DNA of 64,000 bases. Origin: Aureisphaera galaxeae (lineage in GTDB: Bacteria; Bacteroidota; Bacteroidia; Flavobacteriales; Flavobacteriaceae). The stretch is from contig NZ_JAQQTF010000006.1 of the NCBI RefSeq assembly GCF_028561275.1, positions 571,688 through 635,687 of the forward strand. The letters run 5' to 3'. The notes beneath the pieces were generated by a model. It did not search any database. It saw only the letters and a list, made by a program, of their open reading frames with translations, and was not told the DNA's origin. The translations under genes were made by a program, and so were the position numbers. Below are positions 1 through 9,100 of the stretch, one piece after another. The first letter of the stretch is position 1, and each line of letters opens with the position of its first letter.

Positions 1-1
1 T

Positions 2-193
2 ATGATTATGGGTTACGGAATTATAGCTGTTCCCACGGGCATTATGACTGTAGAATATAGTAAGGCGGCCCAAGAGCATATCGATACCAATACTCAGAAT
101 TGTCCCAATTGCGGGGAAAGCCACCATAAGGACAATGCCGTTTATTGTCATGCTTGTGGTGAACCCATTAATCCCGAAGAATTGGACACCTAA
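2..193 (+). CDS. Ion channel, C-terminal end with zinc ribbon (partial)
   Basis: Only the last 63 codons lie in the window; the gene continues off the left edge, so the first ATG seen is internal. The opening stretch GYGIIAVPTGIMTVEYSK looks like the end of the last transmembrane helix of a voltage-gated-type cation (potassium) channel, where a conserved Gly-Tyr-Gly-x-x-Ala-x-Pro segment follows the pore. A soluble tail follows with two CxxC pairs (C34/C37 and C49/C52) typical of a small zinc ribbon. Bacteroidota ion channels of this family often end this way. The stop codon overlaps the miaA start in a TAATG junction, so the two genes are probably translated together. The family call rests on a short segment; the zinc ribbon is directly visible, its role is unknown. 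Confidence 0.7.
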   Translation: MIMGYGIIAVPTGIMTVEYSKAAQEHIDTNTQNCPNCGESHHKDNAVYCHACGEPINPEELDT

Positions 194-1113
194 TGGAACC
201 CAAACCGCTTCTTGTTTGTGTGGTAGGCCCAACGGCTATTGGAAAAACTGCACTTTCTATCGAATTGGCCAAAGCCTTTGCTACGGAAATCATCTCGGCA
301 GATTCCCGTCAATTCTTTAAGGAAATGAGCATTGGGACGGCTGTTCCTTCGCCCGAAGAACTTGCGGCAGCTCCCCATCATTTCATTCAGAACTTGAGTA
401 TTGAAGATGAATACAGTGTAGGTGATTTTGAACGGGATACCCTTGTGCTGCTTGAAAGTCTTTTTCAAAAACACAGCATCGTTATTTTGGTTGGAGGTTC
501 GGGCTTGTATGTGGATGCCGTTGTGAAAGGTTTGGATACTTTTCCCGAAGTCTCTAGTGAAATCCGGGAATCACTTGTCTCAGAACTAGAGGAAAAAGGA
601 TTGGCTCATCTACAACAGGAACTGAAGGAAGTGGATCCTACCCATTTCGAAAAAGTGGATATTCAAAATCCACATCGGGTTATTAGAGCACTCGAAGTTT
701 TTCGGGCTTCCGGGCAACCCTACTCTTCTTTTCTCAATGCCCCGAATGCCAAACGTCCCTTCAACACTTTACATATTGGACTCAGCGCCGATCGCGAAAT
801 CGTATATGACCGTATCAATAAACGTGTAGACCTTATGATCGAAGCTGGGCTGGTGAAGGAAGCGGAGGCATTATTCCCTCATAGACAGCTAAATGCCCTG
901 CAAACAGTTGGCTACCGGGAATTGTTCGGACATTTTGAAGGGGAATTAAGTTTGGAAGAGGCCATTTCAGAAATAAAGAAAAACACAAGGCGTTTTGCGA
1001 AGCGGCAGGGTACTTGGTTTCGGAAAAATGAAAACATTCACTGGTTCGACTATACGACCCCCACCGAGGAAATCGTGACTTTTGTAAATACAAAAAGCAC
1101 CCAGATCCCATAA
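193..1113 (+). CDS. miaA: tRNA dimethylallyltransferase MiaA
   Basis: MiaA transfers a dimethylallyl group to N6 of adenosine 37 in tRNAs that read codons beginning with U, the first step of ms2i6A synthesis. The 306-residue product has the usual family length. It shows the P-loop GPTAIGKT (12-19), the DSRQ motif (37-40) that contacts the tRNA, the PHHFI segment, the GGSGLY strand and the IQNPHRVIRALE helix, followed by the C-terminal core ending in KRQGTWFRKN. The ATG overlaps the stop of the upstream channel gene by one base (TAATG), which fixes the start. A hairpin that could act as a terminator in both directions follows the stop. The call is secure. Confidence 0.97.
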   Translation: MEPKPLLVCVVGPTAIGKTALSIELAKAFATEIISADSRQFFKEMSIGTAVPSPEELAAAPHHFIQNLSIEDEYSVGDFERDTLVLLESLFQKHSIVILVGGSGLYVDAVVKGLDTFPEVSSEIRESLVSELEEKGLAHLQQELKEVDPTHFEKVDIQNPHRVIRALEVFRASGQPYSSFLNAPNAKRPFNTLHIGLSADREIVYDRINKRVDLMIEAGLVKEAEALFPHRQLNALQTVGYRELFGHFEGELSLEEAISEIKKNTRRFAKRQGTWFRKNENIHWFDYTTPTEEIVTFVNTKSTQIP

Positions 1114-1132
1114 AGGGATAGGATGCTCTTTT
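1092..1132. terminator. Bidirectional terminator between miaA and response regulator
   Basis: An imperfect inverted repeat lies across the miaA stop codon, with core ATCCC-ATAA-AGGGAT and flanking AGCA/TGCT, and is bordered by A-runs on the left and T-runs on the right. Either convergent transcript could end here. Confidence 0.6.
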
Positions 1133-1149
1133 ACACTTAACCTGTTAGA

Positions 1150-1866
1150 TTATTGGTCTACTTCGTCTTTTACAACCAAACGGAAACCTTCTCCATGAAT
1201 GTTGATGATTTCAACACCGTCGTCCTTGCTTAGGTACTTTCTAAGCTTTGCAATGTATACGTCCATACTTCGGGAGGTGAAATAGTTATCATCTCTCCAA
1301 ATTTTGGTTAATGCCAGTTCGCGGGGCATTAAGTCATTTTTATGCAAGGCCAACAAACGTAGGAGGTCATTTTCTTTCGGGGATAGCTTTATTGGGTCCT
1401 CATCCTTGTAGGTAAGGAAGCGAAGTTTTGAGTTAAGGTGGAAATTACCAATATTGAACTCAAATTGTTTGCTATCTGCGATAGAATCGGTTGCTTTTCG
1501 TTGTATGATGGCTTTTATCTTCATTAACAATACCTCACTATCGAAAGGTTTGTTAAGATAATCGTCGGCTCCAACTTTATATCCTTTAAGAACATCTTCT
1601 TTCATCGCCTTAGCCGTTAAAAATATAATCGGCACGTCTTCATTTTTCTCACGGATTTCCTTGGCCAGGGTAAATCCATCCTTATATGGCATCATGACAT
1701 CAAGGATACAGAGATCGAAGTCGTCTTTTTTAAATTTTTCAAAACCTTCCATCCCATTCTTGGCGTGGGTAACATCATATTCGTTCATTGAAAGGTAGTC
1801 CTTGAGTACAGTTCCAAAATTTGGATCATCCTCTACTAACAAGATTTTTTTGTTTTCTGTTTCCAT
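1150..1866 (-). CDS. OmpR-family response regulator, RprY-like
   Basis: This two-domain transcription factor is the output partner of the adjacent histidine kinase. The receiver domain (about 1-122) has the acidic pair E12/D13/D14, phosphoacceptor D56 in ILDVMMP, T84 in FLTAK and K106 in NKPF. The C-terminal winged helix (about 135-235) carries the SMDVYIAKLRKYL recognition-helix region and ends IINIHGEGFRLV, closely resembling Bacteroides RprY. It lies four bases downstream of the kinase gene on the same strand and is last in the run GT2 - ybbR-like - coaE - kinase - regulator. RprX/RprY-type pairs have been linked to stress and cation responses in Bacteroidota, but the target genes cannot be read from this sequence. 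Confidence 0.93.
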   Translation of the reverse strand: METENKKILLVEDDPNFGTVLKDYLSMNEYDVTHAKNGMEGFEKFKKDDFDLCILDVMMPYKDGFTLAKEIREKNEDVPIIFLTAKAMKEDVLKGYKVGADDYLNKPFDSEVLLMKIKAIIQRKATDSIADSKQFEFNIGNFHLNSKLRFLTYKDEDPIKLSPKENDLLRLLALHKNDLMPRELALTKIWRDDNYFTSRSMDVYIAKLRKYLSKDDGVEIINIHGEGFRLVVKDEVDQ

Positions 1867-1870
1867 ATTT

Positions 1871-3433
1871 CTAAGATATTAAGTGCATTTTTATTATAAA
1901 GGTACTCCCCTTTCCCTTTTCGCTTTCTACATATATTTCTGCGTTATGATCGTTCAATATTCGCTTCACATAGGACAGTCCTAAACCATGCCCTTTTACA
2001 TTGTGAATATCTCCCGTGTGTTCACGATAGAACTTTTCGAATATTCTTTTCTGAACATTTTTACCCATCCCCAGTCCTTGATCCTGTATTTTAAGCAGGA
2101 TATTATCCTTCACATTTTCGGTATAGATATCAATTTTCGGTGCTTCTTCCGAATACTTAATGGCATTATCCAACATATTCACCACCACATTGGTAAGGTG
2201 TAGTTCGTTTGCCAGTACCGATGATTTCATTGCATCTAAATGGGTTTCTATATATCCGCCCCGGTCTTCCACGATAAGGCTCACGTGCGATATGGCATCC
2301 TCTACAATCTCATGTAATTTTACACGTGCCTTTGGGATATCGAGCTCGTTCTTTTCCAATTTCGAGATTCGCAATACATTTTCTACCTGGGCATGCATCC
2401 TTCTATTCTCATCCCGAATCATCTTTAGATAGCGAGAAATAAAATCTTTATTCTCGGAGACTTTTGGGTTTTTTAGCGCATCCAATGCCAAGTTAATGGT
2501 AGCAATGGGCGTCTTAAACTCATGGGTCATATTATTGATGAAATCGGTCTTGATCTGCGAAATCTGTCGTTGTTTAAAAATCTGTCTAAGAGCGTTAGAA
2601 TAGGCTAAAATAATCACCGTGGTAAACGCCAAGGATAACAGTGCCATTCCTAAAATGGTATTCAATACCAATTTCCCTTTGTTCGAAAAATTAACGTATA
2701 ACTTATAACTGGTGTTATAATTATCGTTTACAAAGAGCGGAACACCATAGGTGCTTGCCGGATCCAAATCGAAATTCTTCGAGTGAATTTTTGTGGCCAG
2801 TTCATTGCTGTACACAGCATATTCAAACTTAGGCTCCAGTCCTCTTCTTCGGCATTCCCTATCTATCAATTCTACGATTTCTTCCTTGCCTACCCTTTTA
2901 TGTATGGGTGTTCTGGAAGATATATTGCTTACAAACGATTCGAACTGTTTGCGTTCGTAATCTGGTAATCGTTTAAAATTAACCTGCGTTTGGGTGGTGT
3001 AACTACTTCCGTCCAGCCCACCAATAATTTTGGTTGTTTTCTGCTTGTTCGTAATCTTCGTAAACTCAATACTGTCCATTTCCGTATCGAAAAACCCAGT
3101 AGAAAGTTTGTAATCTTCCTCAATGATCCCATCCGAAAAGATGATGGTTTCATTATTGTCCTCATTTACGATCCTATAGATTAGTTCTGTAACACTAACA
3201 TTATCGGGTTCCTCTACATTTTCAATCAGTCCACTGTACAAACGATAATAATCGTCAATTTCACGAAGTTGGATACTCTTGGAAACTTCCGTCAACACCT
3301 GTCTTACATTGAAGGTGAACTGATCTTCCTTCGTTTTATATGCATTATTAATCCAGTATCCTTGAACAAAAATGATTCCCAATAAGGACAGCGACATAGA
3401 ACCAATAAGCAGGGCAAACAACCTTTTGTTCAT
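1871..3433 (-). CDS. Sensor histidine kinase, RprX-like
   Basis: A membrane sensor kinase paired with the RprY-like regulator. The N-terminal helix (about residues 4-27) and a second helix (about 258-284) enclose a periplasmic sensor region of roughly 230 residues with no recognised motif. The cytoplasmic part has the HisKA box MTHEFKTPIATI with the phosphorylated His, then the N box (NMLDNAIKYS), G1 (DQGLGMG) and G2 (GHGLGLSYVKRI) of the ATPase domain. The reading frame opens at 3457, but I chose the ATG at 3433: the upstream ATG is followed at 3438-3445 (minus strand TACTTTTG) by a perfect -7 element, which would put the first ATG outside the transcript. The product is then 520 residues. 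Confidence 0.92.
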   Translation of the reverse strand: MNKRLFALLIGSMSLSLLGIIFVQGYWINNAYKTKEDQFTFNVRQVLTEVSKSIQLREIDDYYRLYSGLIENVEEPDNVSVTELIYRIVNEDNNETIIFSDGIIEEDYKLSTGFFDTEMDSIEFTKITNKQKTTKIIGGLDGSSYTTQTQVNFKRLPDYERKQFESFVSNISSRTPIHKRVGKEEIVELIDRECRRRGLEPKFEYAVYSNELATKIHSKNFDLDPASTYGVPLFVNDNYNTSYKLYVNFSNKGKLVLNTILGMALLSLAFTTVIILAYSNALRQIFKQRQISQIKTDFINNMTHEFKTPIATINLALDALKNPKVSENKDFISRYLKMIRDENRRMHAQVENVLRISKLEKNELDIPKARVKLHEIVEDAISHVSLIVEDRGGYIETHLDAMKSSVLANELHLTNVVVNMLDNAIKYSEEAPKIDIYTENVKDNILLKIQDQGLGMGKNVQKRIFEKFYREHTGDIHNVKGHGLGLSYVKRILNDHNAEIYVESEKGKGSTFIIKMHLIS

Positions 3434-3437
3434 GATC

Positions 3438-3445
3438 CAAAAGTA
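3438..3445 (-). promoter_or_regulatory. -7 element of the histidine kinase promoter
   Basis: Minus-strand TACTTTTG matches the Bacteroidota consensus TAnnTTTG and ends four bases before the ATG at 3433. A transcript from here would be leaderless or nearly so. I see no clear TTG at the -33 position. Confidence 0.45.
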
Positions 3446-3511
3446 AGATTTTAACATTTAGACATTGGGTTGTTTAACCTAATGTTAACACACGGAAGAA
3501 GCAATCTCTTT

Positions 3512-4093
3512 TTAGCTGTTTTGCAGGATGTTATGAATCTCTTCCACCTTCGACTGGGTGGAAACTAAATCGATGTTTTCAATATGAAAATTAGACAGAG
3601 GTATCTTTTCTTCATCGGTCCATTGATTTGCCATTCTACGTTCAATTGCCTCACGAGTGGTTGCATCACGTTGCATAACCCGTTGGATCCTAATATCCTT
3701 AGGAGCTGTTACTAGAACGGTATAATCACAATTTTTGTATCCCCCATTTTCAAATAATATGGCGGCTTCCTTAATGCAGTAAGATCCCTCCTGCTTTTTG
3801 AGCCATCGCTTAAAGTGCTGACCTACCTTGGGGTGAATAATCCCATTAACCTGCTGCAGCAGTGTTGTGTCGTTAAAGATTTTTTGAGCTACGTATTCCC
3901 GATTTAGGGAACCGTCTATATAGGTTTCTTCTCCGAGTAAGGCAATTAACTTTCTCCGAATCACCTTAGATCTATTGGTAAGCTTTTTCGCTTCAATGTC
4001 TGCGATATAAACGGGTATACCCAATTTGGCAAACATTGTTGCTACGGTAGATTTACCGCTCCCAATTCCTCCCGTAAGCCCGACGACTTTCAA
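3512..4093 (-). CDS. coaE: Dephospho-CoA kinase CoaE
   Basis: CoaE phosphorylates the 3' hydroxyl of dephospho-CoA with ATP, the last step of coenzyme A synthesis. The 193-residue product starts with the P-loop GLTGGIGSGKS and has the expected hydrophobic kinase core (VLVTAPKDIRIQRVMQRD) with the RRMANQ lid-like segment near 150. Its length matches the family. It starts two bases after the stop of the ybbR-like gene, so it belongs to the same operon. In many Flavobacteriaceae coaE sits beside ybbR-like, glycosyltransferase and two-component genes, and the order here agrees. Confidence 0.96.
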   Translation of the reverse strand: MKVVGLTGGIGSGKSTVATMFAKLGIPVYIADIEAKKLTNRSKVIRRKLIALLGEETYIDGSLNREYVAQKIFNDTTLLQQVNGIIHPKVGQHFKRWLKKQEGSYCIKEAAILFENGGYKNCDYTVLVTAPKDIRIQRVMQRDATTREAIERRMANQWTDEEKIPLSNFHIENIDLVSTQSKVEEIHNILQNS

Positions 4094-4094
4094 T

Positions 4095-5042
4095 TTATTT
4101 GAAGATTAAATATTCTACCCGTTTGGTAGCCACTTCTACATCGTATAGATCATTGGGATAGGTTTCCAATGAAGGGATTAAAAAGCTTTCGGCTTCATTT
4201 CTATTTCGGTAATCGCATACCAATCTAAAATCATTGGGTGATACCGAATTGAACCGGCTCATAGCTACATTAAAAGACACATTGATTTCTGAAGGCAACA
4301 ACTTCACTTCTACATCTCTTGGAGCATTGATTAATTGTACCGAAATGGGGAATTGTTTTTGTGTAAATTCCTCCACAGCCGCCGAAATACTAACCTCATC
4401 CGTCTTTATTGAAAGTTCCGGATCTTCGGGCACCTTCAATTTTATCTTCTTTTCAATGCGATCGGAGGCATTCTTCACAACCTCATTTTCTGTTTCAATA
4501 AAATCGATCTTTTCCAGCTTTTGCAAAGGCCCCACCAACAATACAGAATCGGGTTGTATTTGCAAGGCTCCTAAATTCCTGTAGCCTTCCTTATACTGAA
4601 TTTCTACCATCGACTTTACAGCTACCTTTCGCATTTCCAGCCTATCCAGTGAAACCCGAAGGGAATTTGAAGACAGATTGTTTATACCCGAACTATTGTC
4701 CAATTGTGTAGCAATGAGTTGCACCAGATCTGCATTCTCCAATACGACGACGGTGTCCCCTTCTTTATAATACCTAGAGATATCTATGGAAATGGAAGGC
4801 TGTTTAAACCCATACGACAAGGCTTGGAATCCGTTCGTCTCTACTTCGAAGGATAGTTTATCGGAACCTTCCTTAGTCACTGAAATATGTTCTGGAACAT
4901 TATCGTAAAGAATATTGGCATAGACCAATGCCGTTGTTTCGGTAGAAAATTTGGCGAGTATCCAAAAGATCATTGCCAACAACAAGAAGAATAAAAACGA
5001 CTTCACCTTCGAAGTCTTATATGTATTTCTATTCTCGGCCAT
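4095..5042 (-). CDS. YbbR-like domain protein
   Basis: A single-pass membrane protein of 315 residues. A basic N-terminus is followed by one transmembrane helix (about 14-32, SFLFFLLLAMIFWILAKF) and an extracytoplasmic region of beta-rich YbbR-type repeats. YbbR proteins in Firmicutes (CdaR) regulate the diadenylate cyclase; in Bacteroidota their partner is not settled, so no enzymatic role is claimed. The gene sits between GT2 and coaE with gaps of 9 and 1 bases, which argues for cotranscription. No odd codon use or truncation is visible. Confidence 0.85.
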   Translation of the reverse strand: MAENRNTYKTSKVKSFLFFLLLAMIFWILAKFSTETTALVYANILYDNVPEHISVTKEGSDKLSFEVETNGFQALSYGFKQPSISIDISRYYKEGDTVVVLENADLVQLIATQLDNSSGINNLSSNSLRVSLDRLEMRKVAVKSMVEIQYKEGYRNLGALQIQPDSVLLVGPLQKLEKIDFIETENEVVKNASDRIEKKIKLKVPEDPELSIKTDEVSISAAVEEFTQKQFPISVQLINAPRDVEVKLLPSEINVSFNVAMSRFNSVSPNDFRLVCDYRNRNEAESFLIPSLETYPNDLYDVEVATKRVEYLIFK

Positions 5043-5051
5043 AAAATAAAA

Positions 5052-6053
5052 TTACTTAAAAAATAAATGAGGAAATTGCTTTTCGGGATCTTTCTTCAGT
5101 AATCCGATGTAAAATGAAGACTTCAAAAAAGCCAGACCGTAGCCAAAAAACTGAACAAATAATGCTATTACCGAGAGACATCCTATAAACACACTTTTAT
5201 TTTGTATCGAAGCGTGAACAAATACAAGTAGGATATAGGCACATAGAGGAACAAGTACCATCCAATGATACAACAATGCTCCCACTATGGATGCCAAAAC
5301 AAAGAAAACGAACAATGATGGAAACCAATAGGTAATTTTGGCAGCATGCGGATGCCATTTATTTAGAATGGGGCGCACGGCTCCAAACTTCTTTACTTGT
5401 ACATGGAATTTTTTCCAAGAAATCCTACGCTTGTGATATACGTATGCGTTTGGAAGAAAAACGGTCTTATAACCAGCTTTTAGGATGCGCTGGGATAAAT
5501 CCGGATCTTCGCCCGGATGAATCTTTGCAAAGCCTTTGGTTTTTTGAAAAGCTTCACGGGAAATTCCCATATTGAAACTTCTGGGTTCGAATTTCGAAAC
5601 ACTCCTTTCACTTCCCCGTATTCCACCTGTAGTAAAAAACGAGGTCATCACATAATTTATGGCCTTTTGCAAAGAGGTAAAACTATCATGCGCAGCGTCC
5701 GCTCCCCCGTAACAATCTACATAGGTGTTCTGTAAAAAAGCATCTACCGTAGTGAGATAATGAGCAGGTAACAGACAATCGGAATCCAGAATAATGAAGT
5801 AATTTCCTTTGGCTTTCTGCATTCCATAATTCCTGGAATCACCTGGACCGGAATTGGGTTTGAAGTAATAAGAAATGTTAAGCCTGTCGGCAAAATCTTT
5901 TACAACAGACTCTGAGGATAGGGACGAACCGTCTTCTACAATGACAATTTCGTATTCACGCTCGAAAGCAACATTGAGAAAGCTGTCCAGTAATTCTTTT
6001 ATTTCTTGGGGCCGATTGTAAACCGGTATGATAAACGAATAGCTCAATTCCAT
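5052..6053 (-). CDS. Family 2 glycosyltransferase
   Basis: A membrane-anchored GT2 enzyme. The N-terminal GT-A domain opens with YSFIIPVYNRP, has the nucleotide-sugar motif DSD (in IILDSDCLLP) near residue 92, and a later GEDPDLSQR segment equivalent to the ED catalytic region. Two or three hydrophobic helices (about 235-320) follow. Sugar donor and acceptor cannot be predicted. The open frame extends to a TTG at 6062, but the ATG at 6053 is preferred: it gives the family's usual start and the TTG lies inside a -7 element (6060-6067). The product is 333 residues and the first gene of the minus-strand run toward the response regulator. Confidence 0.88.
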   Translation of the reverse strand: MELSYSFIIPVYNRPQEIKELLDSFLNVAFEREYEIVIVEDGSSLSSESVVKDFADRLNISYYFKPNSGPGDSRNYGMQKAKGNYFIILDSDCLLPAHYLTTVDAFLQNTYVDCYGGADAAHDSFTSLQKAINYVMTSFFTTGGIRGSERSVSKFEPRSFNMGISREAFQKTKGFAKIHPGEDPDLSQRILKAGYKTVFLPNAYVYHKRRISWKKFHVQVKKFGAVRPILNKWHPHAAKITYWFPSLFVFFVLASIVGALLYHWMVLVPLCAYILLVFVHASIQNKSVFIGCLSVIALFVQFFGYGLAFLKSSFYIGLLKKDPEKQFPHLFFK

Positions 6054-6059
6054 GGGGAA

Positions 6060-6067
6060 CAAAAATA
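6060..6067 (-). promoter_or_regulatory. -7 element of the GT2 operon
   Basis: Minus-strand TATTTTTG is a perfect TAnnTTTG match, six bases before the ATG at 6053. It lies just beyond the terminator of the upstream T9SS gene, where a promoter for the next operon is expected. No good -33 TTG is visible. Confidence 0.45.
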
Positions 6068-6073
6068 CACAAT

Positions 6074-6105
6074 AAAAAAACCGCCTCGGTATTCCGAGGC
6101 GGCTT
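6074..6105 (-). terminator. Intrinsic terminator of the large T9SS gene
   Basis: A perfect 9-bp stem (CCGCCTCGG / CCGAGGCGG, loop of four) is followed on the minus strand by a run of seven T. It ends the transcript of the 6127-9822 gene. Confidence 0.9.
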
Positions 6106-6126
6106 TCCTATATAATAAGCTATATA

Positions 6127-9100
6127 TTATTGCTTAATAATGTGGTATGCTCCAATTTCTCCATCAGCATATACCTTCATTAGGTATGTACCTTGGTTCA
6201 GTTGAGCAACGTTTAATTGCCCTCTAGAAGCATTCACAGACTGATCGATTACTTTCTGACCCAACATGTTGAATACCTCAACGCGCTCGATGTTCTGAGC
6301 AGCTGTTAAGTTTACAACATCTACAGCTGGGTTCGGGTAGTAAGAGAATCCTGCGATTACAACGTCACTAGTTCCAAGGGTGTTATCACACTCGGTGAAC
6401 TCGATGTCGGTTGCACCTCCAGTATTCACTACGAAACAGTAGTAAGCTTGTCCAGTTACAATTGGGATTCTTGCTGTAACGTTCGGGAAACATTGGTTCT
6501 CGAACCAATCTACCAATACCAACTCGTCTTCCGTAGAAGTCTCGTCTGGAGCGGTGTAGAAAGTTACAGAAGTAGCTCCAGCTGGCTGAAGAACCGTACC
6601 TCTAATGAATCCATCGGCAATTGGAGTAAAGGTATACCATACACCATTTGCACCAGAGATATCACAGTTAGTTGGGTTTCCAGCTTCTGTAGTTGCACCT
6701 GGCATTGCTACGTTCTCATCTGTCCAAGGACAGTCGAAGTCGTTTAAGTCGATTGCGTTAGCAATTGGATCGTTTGGTGGAGGTACAATAGTACAAGACA
6801 TAGACAATTCGAAGTCTCCGGTTGCACCACCAAATCCGTGTACTAAGATGTAATAAGTAGTGTTACCATCACTTTGGAATTCTACCTCAGACTGGAAGTC
6901 TGTACAGTTACCAGAGTCATCGTTACCAGCTACACAAGTAAGTGGTAAAGAACCACAGTCTCCTGTGTAAACAGAAATCTTAGTATCGTAGTTAGTGTTA
7001 GTGCTACAAGTAGACAATAGGATATCTGTTGGCAATCCACTAGTATCGTTATACACATACCATACACCAGGTGTAGTAGTAGCAGTATCACAATCAGGAG
7101 CAGCAGCCGTATCGTCTGTTGAGTTGATTGTAGTTCCCATTAAAGAGTCACCACAAACAATTGGGAAAGCACCATCACACTGGTCGTTGTCTGGCACAGG
7201 CTCACAAGTAATAGACATTACGAATGGTCCAACATCACCAGCAGCGAATCCTTCTACAGCAATGTAGTAAGTAGTTGTACCGTCGGAGAAGAATTGAAGC
7301 TCAGACTGAAGACCACAAGAGTCATCGTTTGTAGCGATTTCAGTTCCTCCACAAGAATCATATACTGTAAGTCTTGAATCGTATGTAGTACCAGGATCAC
7401 AAAGTGATACGGTTACTATTTGAGCAGATCCAGTTCCAGTGAAAGAATACCACTCATCTTCAGAGTCGTTATTTCCACCTTGGTCTGTATTGTCGCTAGT
7501 ATCTCCAGTGATTACATCATCACAAGCTACTGGAATAGCACCAGCACACTCATCTGGAGTTGGAGCAGTAACTTCGATGAAGCTAATGTCCATTAATAGG
7601 TCTGGACCTAATCCGCCACCTACACCACAGTTAGCGAAGGTATCCCAAGTTGTACAGGTTGCGAAACCTCCACCTGGGTTTTGCCATAGAGCCGCATCGT
7701 CGTTAGTGTCGTCGGCACTATTCCAGAACCACTGTCCGGAAACACCGAACTCCATAACTGGAACAACACTTACCCAATATCTAACTCCTGGGTTTAATGC
7801 CGTAAGTGAAGTTGGAGTAAGAGTAAAGATACCGTCTCCATCAGGATCTACATCCGTTCCTAAGAAAGACTCAGTAAATACTACACTTCCAGGAACACCT
7901 GCATTGTCTGTATATACAGTCAATTCTACTGTGTTTGCTGGATCCACAGGAATACCTGTACCACTACCTATGATAGCAATCTCACACATAGCAGCTGTTT
8001 GAGCTCCAGAGATAATGAAGTCATCTACAGCCTCACAATCGAAGTCTGGGAAGTCTGGGAAAATCTGAGATGGTGGTCCACCACCTGTTGCGGAAGTGTT
8101 CTCATAATCTGGAATAGTTCCTCCACAAGTGTCACCACCGCCACCGGCAGTTACTGCGAAAGAAGCCCATGGTACTTGATTACCACCTTCGAAGTCTGCA
8201 AGGTAGGTAGCCGTACCCGTGGTAATATCTACCTCTCTCCATTGTCCTGCAACTCCATTTTCGAATGCATTCATATATAGGATGTCATCAGCGGCATTGT
8301 AGGCTAATCCTTGACCAAAGTTGGCGTCGAAACCAATAGGCCCAATTAGGGTAGCGGCTCCAGTAGCAGGATCGATACTGTAGAAACTATCATCTACAAT
8401 ATCATATCCGTACATGTCACCAGAGTTGGTAATCGCGATATCGATCATACCTCCACCGGCGTTACCCATAGAACCAACCAACGTAGCAGTTAATCCTACA
8501 AGGTCCATAGTATATAGGTTACTTGGGTTTGTAAGGTCACTACCTACACCGTAAACAGTTCCTGAAGAATCCCAAGTTAAACCTAGCCATACCTCAGCTC
8601 CGTTTACTGGGATCACACCTAATGTAGTGTAAGTACCTGTGGTAATATCTAATGAGTAAAGATCTCCATCAAGATCCATTACATATGCAGTAGTAAGATC
8701 GTTAGGATCGATAGCTCCAACCCCTTCGAAGAAGTCAGCACCAGCATCAGGTCCAATTACGTTGAATGTACCTGGAGTAGATCTGTCGAAAGAAACAAAG
8801 TTTCCAGCACCAGAATCTCTTGCATATACTGTTTCAGGATCTCCAGATCCACCACAACTAGTACAGTCTCCATATACTTGAATAGGAGCTCCTAATTGTG
8901 TAGCGGTTCCACCGTCATTCATTGGTCCCCATGCGCCAGTAGAACCAAGGAATTGCTGAGCGTTTCCTGTTGAAGTTTGTCCTGTAATTACTACAGGTGG
9001 TTGCCATGGTCCAGAACCTCCTGTACCAGCATAACTCCAATCTACCCAGTAGGTTCCTGCCGCCAAAGAAAGACCTGGAGTATCTACAGTAACTCTTTGG

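Noticed and set aside
7439..8002. 187-codon plus-strand frame inside the large T9SS gene
   Set aside because: Shadow of a repetitive Thr/Pro/Gly-rich coding region on the other strand, without start context or domain.
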